DNA of 64,000 nucleotides, from assembly GCF_043290135.1 (NCBI RefSeq), contig NC_134702.1:88312817-88376816 (forward strand), read 5' to 3'. This document shows positions 60,080 through 64,000 of the stretch, one piece after another (within the stretch, counting starts at the first letter, position 1; the number at the start of each line of letters is the position of its first letter). Position numbers and translations under genes: made by a program. The notes below the pieces were generated by a model that made no database searches, had not been told where the DNA came from, and worked only from the letters and a program-made list of their open reading frames with translations. Source of the stretch: Rhipicephalus microplus (Eukaryota > Arthropoda > Arachnida > Ixodida > Ixodidae).

Positions 60080-61330
60080 ATAAGATGAAAATCATGACAT
60101 GTATGTCATGCATGACAAGATGATATACATTTCATGGTCTTGCTGCTCTTGTGGTGGTTTCGTTCACATAACATCATGCAAAACTGGTATGGTATGACAT
60201 ATTTCCATGGTGAACACAAGAGACCGACCCTAACATAAAAATCATGACATGCGTGTCATGTGTAACATGACTCCATGCCACGCTCATGATGCACTCATGG
60301 CTGTTTCCCTAAGGTCACCTTTACCAAATTTGGTATTACGGTACGTGAATGAATGGCGAAGATATGTGAGTGGTGCAAACATTAATCATGAGATGCGTGT
60401 CATGTAACAACATGATTACATGCCACGCTCATGATGCGCTGGGGGCCGTTTCGCTAGCTTCGATTACACCAAATTTGGTATTACGGCGCGTGAATGTATG
60501 ACGAAGGAATGAGACTGGTTCAAACATGATAAACGTGAGATGCATATGTCATGTAACAATGACTACATGCTGCGCTCATGATGCGCTCGAGGCCGTTTCG
60601 CTAGCTTCACTTATACCAAATTCGGTTTTACGGTACGCGAAGGGACGACATCGTTAAATGACACATCCAAATAAGACAATCACAACATCCGTGTCATGTA
60701 ACAACATGACTACATGCCACACTCATGATCCACTCGCGGCTGTTTGGCTAGCTTCACATAAGCCAAATTTGTTATTACGTCACGTCAATGAATGACGAAG
60801 GTATGTGACTGCTGCAAACATAATAATTTTGAGGTGTGTGTCATGTGAGAACATGACCACAAGCCACAGTCAAGGTGTTAATACGTTTCGACGTTACGTG
60901 GTGCGCGTGCTCGTCGGCGTTCGTTTCGTCGCGTTACGCGGGTGTTGCAACGCCAAGCGCCGGTCCTGCCATATACTCGCATGCACGCGCTGCACTGTGT
61001 TTCTTGGACGCATGCCCGTTTACGCGCGTCCGGCGTCTCTCCGTCACGAAAAGAGGGAGTTGCAGTGTGGTCAGGGTAATGCATCGGCGCCAAATTCAGC
61101 ATGTCACCTTCCGCGCCCATTGCCGTCGGGCCACGCCGACGGACGCTGGTCGCGCTTGGCATCACATCATAGAGTTCTCGCGTTTTGCTAATTTGGCATC
61201 GCTGTGCCCAGCGTTCGCGTGTGTGAACGTTACATGGTAGTATATTGGGGCCTTTATAATGCACTAGCGGTCATTTCGCTAGCTTCACATATACCAAATT
61301 TGGTGTTACGTGACGTCAATGAACGTTGAA
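60080..61330 (+). repeat. 147-bp satellite array with GC-rich core (element e)
   Basis: The period is given under element e. ORFs in the core are not conserved in frame with those of elements a-d. Confidence 0.85.
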
Positions 61331-61951
61331 GTAGCTCCACATTCACTTAATGTGGTATTACATGAGGTGAATCGATGACGAAGGTAAACGACACATCCAA
61401 GCATGATAATCATGACACGGAAGTCATGTACGGCCTGATTTACCTTAATCTCGTAAAGTTGTGTTGATTGTAAAGTGACATATCAAACTTCCTCATTTGT
61501 GCTTCGCATATCATTGATTCCCACTGTACGTGGGATCTGCCATTTTTTTAAAAACGATAGTATTTACTGGTAAACTTCAACGCAAAAATTTTGGTCTGTC
61601 TGTTTGTCTCTCTGTCACGTGATTCAACCAGCCGTTTTAACACTTACTAAACATCCAGCCATCTTGAACTAATGGCTGATTTTGCATTTGCGAATATTTG
61701 CGACCAAACAGCAAATATTACGCGTATATGAACCTCAATATAAGTACCTAAGCATTAGGCACTTCTAATACTATAAAACACGAATTATAACTATATAGTC
61801 TGTAGTGTTTCTGAAGCTGCGCTGCAATTGCGACGCTATGCAGGACAAATACGGCTGGCAGAACACTATCGTCTTTCATCAATTGCAGCTAAGCACGCAT
61901 ACACGCGGACTGAAGCTCCATAAGCCGTGGGTCGTGCGTCGCCGATGTACG

Positions 61952-61970
61952 TAGTAGCAGTAGTAGTAGC

Positions 61971-62016
<46 letters not shown>

Positions 62017-62017
62017 A
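61952..62017. repeat. (AGT)n microsatellite
   Basis: Trinucleotide repeat with two AGC variants near its left end. Confidence 0.93.
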
Positions 62018-62238
62018 GTAAGTAATAGGTGCCACATCTCGTTTAGGAACGTGCGGATGGCAGTACTTGTATATAATCAACATATAATGAAAAGCTGCGA
62101 GATGGCGGTACTTGCAGTGTTCACTAGATGAACGGATTGACAGACACACTGACGAACGGACAGACGGATTGACAGATGCACAAATGGGCGGACGGACGGA
62201 TGGATGAATGGATAGGCGGACATACTGAGACACGGACC

Positions 62239-62308
<70 letters not shown>
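62239..62308. repeat. (GACA)n microsatellite
   Basis: Tetranucleotide repeat with one GACAAACA interruption. Confidence 0.93.
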
Positions 62309-62440
62309 TAGATGCATGGATGGACGGATGGACGAACGCACGAAAGGTTGTACGGACGGACGCATGGATGCGCAGAAGCACAAATGGTCTGACGGACGCT
62401 TCGCCCCCCTCATCACCCTTCACTCCGTGGATATGCTGCG

Positions 62441-62851
62441 ACTTTTTTTTTACTTGGTTATCTGTTCTCGTGTGTTTTTTTGCGGATACCTGGTGTCCTT
62501 GCCATGACATAGCAAACTTGTAAAACAATCTCTCGTGCACCACAGACGTACGGCCTAGTAGTTAATGTGTCTGTTTCAGCTGTGATACGTGGTGTGTTCA
62601 AACCTCAACGCCGGGCACCCACCGGTAAAATTGGTACAGGCAATTCTCAACTCGGCGCACTGTCGTTAAAGTGGATTGCTCAGGAAACTTTCTCCGCCAC
62701 TACGTTTTGTGGCAAGGATACCTCGTACGTTGTTTCATTTCTTGTATTGAAGCTACCATGCGTCGTACTTCCCTACACTTTCTTTCTTTCCCTTAGATCT
62801 TCGGATGCTAATTCGACTCTTTTCACAAAAATTATCGATTTCCTGTGCTTT
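62441..62851. other. Intergenic sequence with a possible tRNA-like head
   Basis: CGGCCTAGTAGTTAATGTGT with GTGTTCAAACCTC downstream (about 62549-62611) looks like the A- and B-box region of a tRNA-derived repeat. Nothing else is recognised. Confidence 0.3.
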
Positions 62852-63016
62852 AAGGGGCGAAGCTTCTCAAGCCGTGAGTGCATTTCTCTCTTGTTACGTG
62901 ACCGCCTGGTCCTGTGACTGACTCAGCAGCTGCGGGCGGACAGACAGACGGAGGATTCACGGTTTATCGATAAAATGCTTCGCCCGCTCATCATCATTCA
63001 CTCTGTGAATATGCTG
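62852..63016 (+). mobile_element. Compact 165-bp element with inverted termini and hairpin
   Basis: The inverted 9-mers GGGCGAAGC (62855-62863) and GCTTCGCCC (62977-62985) sit near the two ends, and a perfect ATTCAC-TCT-GTGAAT hairpin (62996-63010) lies close to the right end. A short GACAGACA piece lies between. This mirrors the plan of elements a-e in miniature. Confidence 0.45.
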
Positions 63017-64000
63017 TAATTTGTAAACTACGGCTTTGTGTAATCGGGCTATTTGCAAGAAAATAGATACGCGCGTCTATCCGCAGTAGTGTATTTATGC
63101 AGCGGTGACTGCAAGTCGTTAGCCTAGACATTTTGTGTGCTACATTGGTTGTTCAATGTATCAGGCTTCTCAATTTTAACGTTTCAAGGATCCTTGATAC
63201 TCGCAAGTTATGGGCGCTTTCCAACAATGTCCCCAGTACAAATGGCATGCAGCGAACATTTGCCAGGTCACAATGCATATCGCATATACCCGGTTATGCC
63301 TTGCCCATGCAAAATTTCGCATTTAGGTTCACTTGCATTCATTCGATTCCATGGATTGCACGGTGAGCGCATCTCTGAAATGCCGTATTGGCGCACCGTA
63401 GTAAAAGATTTGCTGATACTAAAAAGAATAATGAGTTGTGCCCTAAATATGTTGCGTGTTACATTCTCAGTGACAGAGCACCAATAACTTCAGAAAAAGT
63501 ATTCTTTCAACTATAGACTTCCTATAGCTGCGAGTGCTTGTCCGAGAGCAGCCAATGCTCTCGGACACGTTATCAAATTGTTGTAGATCCATTTCTTACC
63601 GGTACGAAGTTCTCTTTTCGCGCCCTTTGCAATAAAATAATAATTACTACCCCCTTCAGTCATGATTCAAGATGGCGATCAGAAACTCTCATAAGTTACA
63701 TCATTTAATTCCAAGGCAGTCAGTATTACATTACAAAAAATAAAATTCAAAAATGTGTCATTTTGTGTGAGTTTCGGTAATTAAAAAATGAGGGCATTAC
63801 TACTTATTTAGTCATTGTGTCACTAGTTAGCTTTAGTATTTGCATTAACATGATAAACCTTTAGGCTCGAAATGAATGCACAGTTTGTTTTGTTTTTTGT
63901 TGTATTCATTGCGAGTTCACAAAAAAATAATTTTCACGTTAATCCTGGAAAGCGGCACGTCGATCGGTCATCGAACATGGTAGTCTCTGCAACAAAGTCA
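63017..64000. other. Unannotated AT-rich intergenic sequence
   Basis: No coding region, SINE head or repeat unit was recognised. Short ORFs at 63133-63487 overlap in two frames and have no recognisable motif. GAGAGCA-type inverted repeats near 63543 (CGAGAGCAGCCAATGCTCTC) make a local hairpin. Confidence 0.4.

Larger units (their letters stand above)
59851..61543 (+). mobile_element. Satellite-bearing HINE/Helentron-like element, copy e
   Basis: The left end is eroded (GCGAAAGGATC, then TCTA repeats). Satellite monomers step by 145, 147, 147 and 147 bp (CATGCC-type anchors at 60274, 60419, 60566, 60713 and 60860). The GC-rich core is at about 60865-61260. The right end is intact: TGCTTCGCA at 61500-61508 and the perfect hairpin TCCCACTGTACGTGGGA at 61519-61535. 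No SINE or LINE is nested in it. It lies in the 3' flank of gene 5, a third insertion site. Confidence 0.6.
61544..62440 (+). repeat. Microsatellite-rich repeat with a GCTTCGCCC right end
   Basis: Begins GGTAAACTTCAACGCAAAAA near 61571, carries TCTG-type, (AGT)n and (GACA)n tracts, and ends GCTTCGCCC (62398-62406) followed by a weak TTCAC-TCC-GTGGA hairpin and ATATGCTG. No gene is seen. It may be another member of the second small element family, with its left boundary unknown. Confidence 0.4.

Noticed and set aside
61889..62543. Cys-Leu-Ser-Val repeat ORFs on the minus strand and Asp-Arg-Gln repeat ORF on the plus strand
   Set aside because: Translations of the (GACA)n and (AGT)n microsatellites.

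Overview
The window looks like a nuclear contig from an ixodid (hard) tick. The evidence is internal: every host gene is a low-complexity arthropod cuticular protein, and the spacers are packed with tRNA-derived SINEs resembling the tick family Ruka, tick-style non-LTR retroelements (I-like, CR1/L2-like), Penelope-like relics, a Ty3/Gypsy element and long (TA)n, (TCTA)n and (CA)n tracts. No bacterial or viral gene order is present. The identification is by pattern and recalled family features, not by a database search.

Host genes: five tandem, same-strand copies of one secreted cuticle-protein gene lie at 1-516 (3' end only), 11080-13426, 29768-31877, 42467-44583 and 58422-59561. Copies 2-4 share one architecture: TATATAAAG box, TCAG initiator 31 bp downstream, an exon 1 whose only coding content is ATG, an intron of about 1.0-1.2 kb carrying a SINE, one large coding exon of 297 codons, then an 83-91 bp intron that splits the stop codon (T|AA), and a short 3' UTR with AATAAA. 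Each mature protein is a signal peptide, a GY-rich block, a long AAPAV/VHAAPAVT repeat block and a GYG-rich tail ending LLRKKK. Copy 5 has an intact coding exon, but a deletion of about 2 kb has removed its promoter and start-codon exon.

Spacers: the genes sit in a duplicated unit of about 12.7 kb (gene 3 to gene 4 distance). In order, a spacer holds a conserved 3' flank, a SINE, a (TA)n-rich zone, unclassified conserved blocks, an antisense SINE, a roughly 1.8-2.6 kb element carrying a 147-bp satellite array, and a conserved block of about 3.4 kb leading to the next promoter. Copy-specific insertions are a 5.34-kb degenerate I-type LINE in spacer 2 (8-bp target duplication), a Gypsy plus LINE composite in spacer 4, an approximately 565-bp insertion in spacer 1, and Penelope-like fragments in spacer 2. 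Shared and private insertions suggest spacer 1 split off first, then spacer 2, with spacers 3 and 4 most recent.

The most interesting structure is the satellite-bearing element, five copies labelled a-e. Each has a subterminal inverted motif (TGCGAAGCA near the left end, TGCTTCGCA near the right), a TCTA microsatellite near the left end, 147-bp tandem monomers around a GC-rich core of about 380 bp, a right-terminal hairpin (TCCCAC-TGTAC-GTGGGA), and insertion into T-runs. This is the architecture known for non-autonomous Helentrons (HINE/DINE-1 type). Filled and empty sites inside the window show independent insertions at two different places. To the right of gene 5 (61544-64000) the unit structure ends; microsatellites and a second small family with the same kind of termini lie there, and no host gene is recognised.
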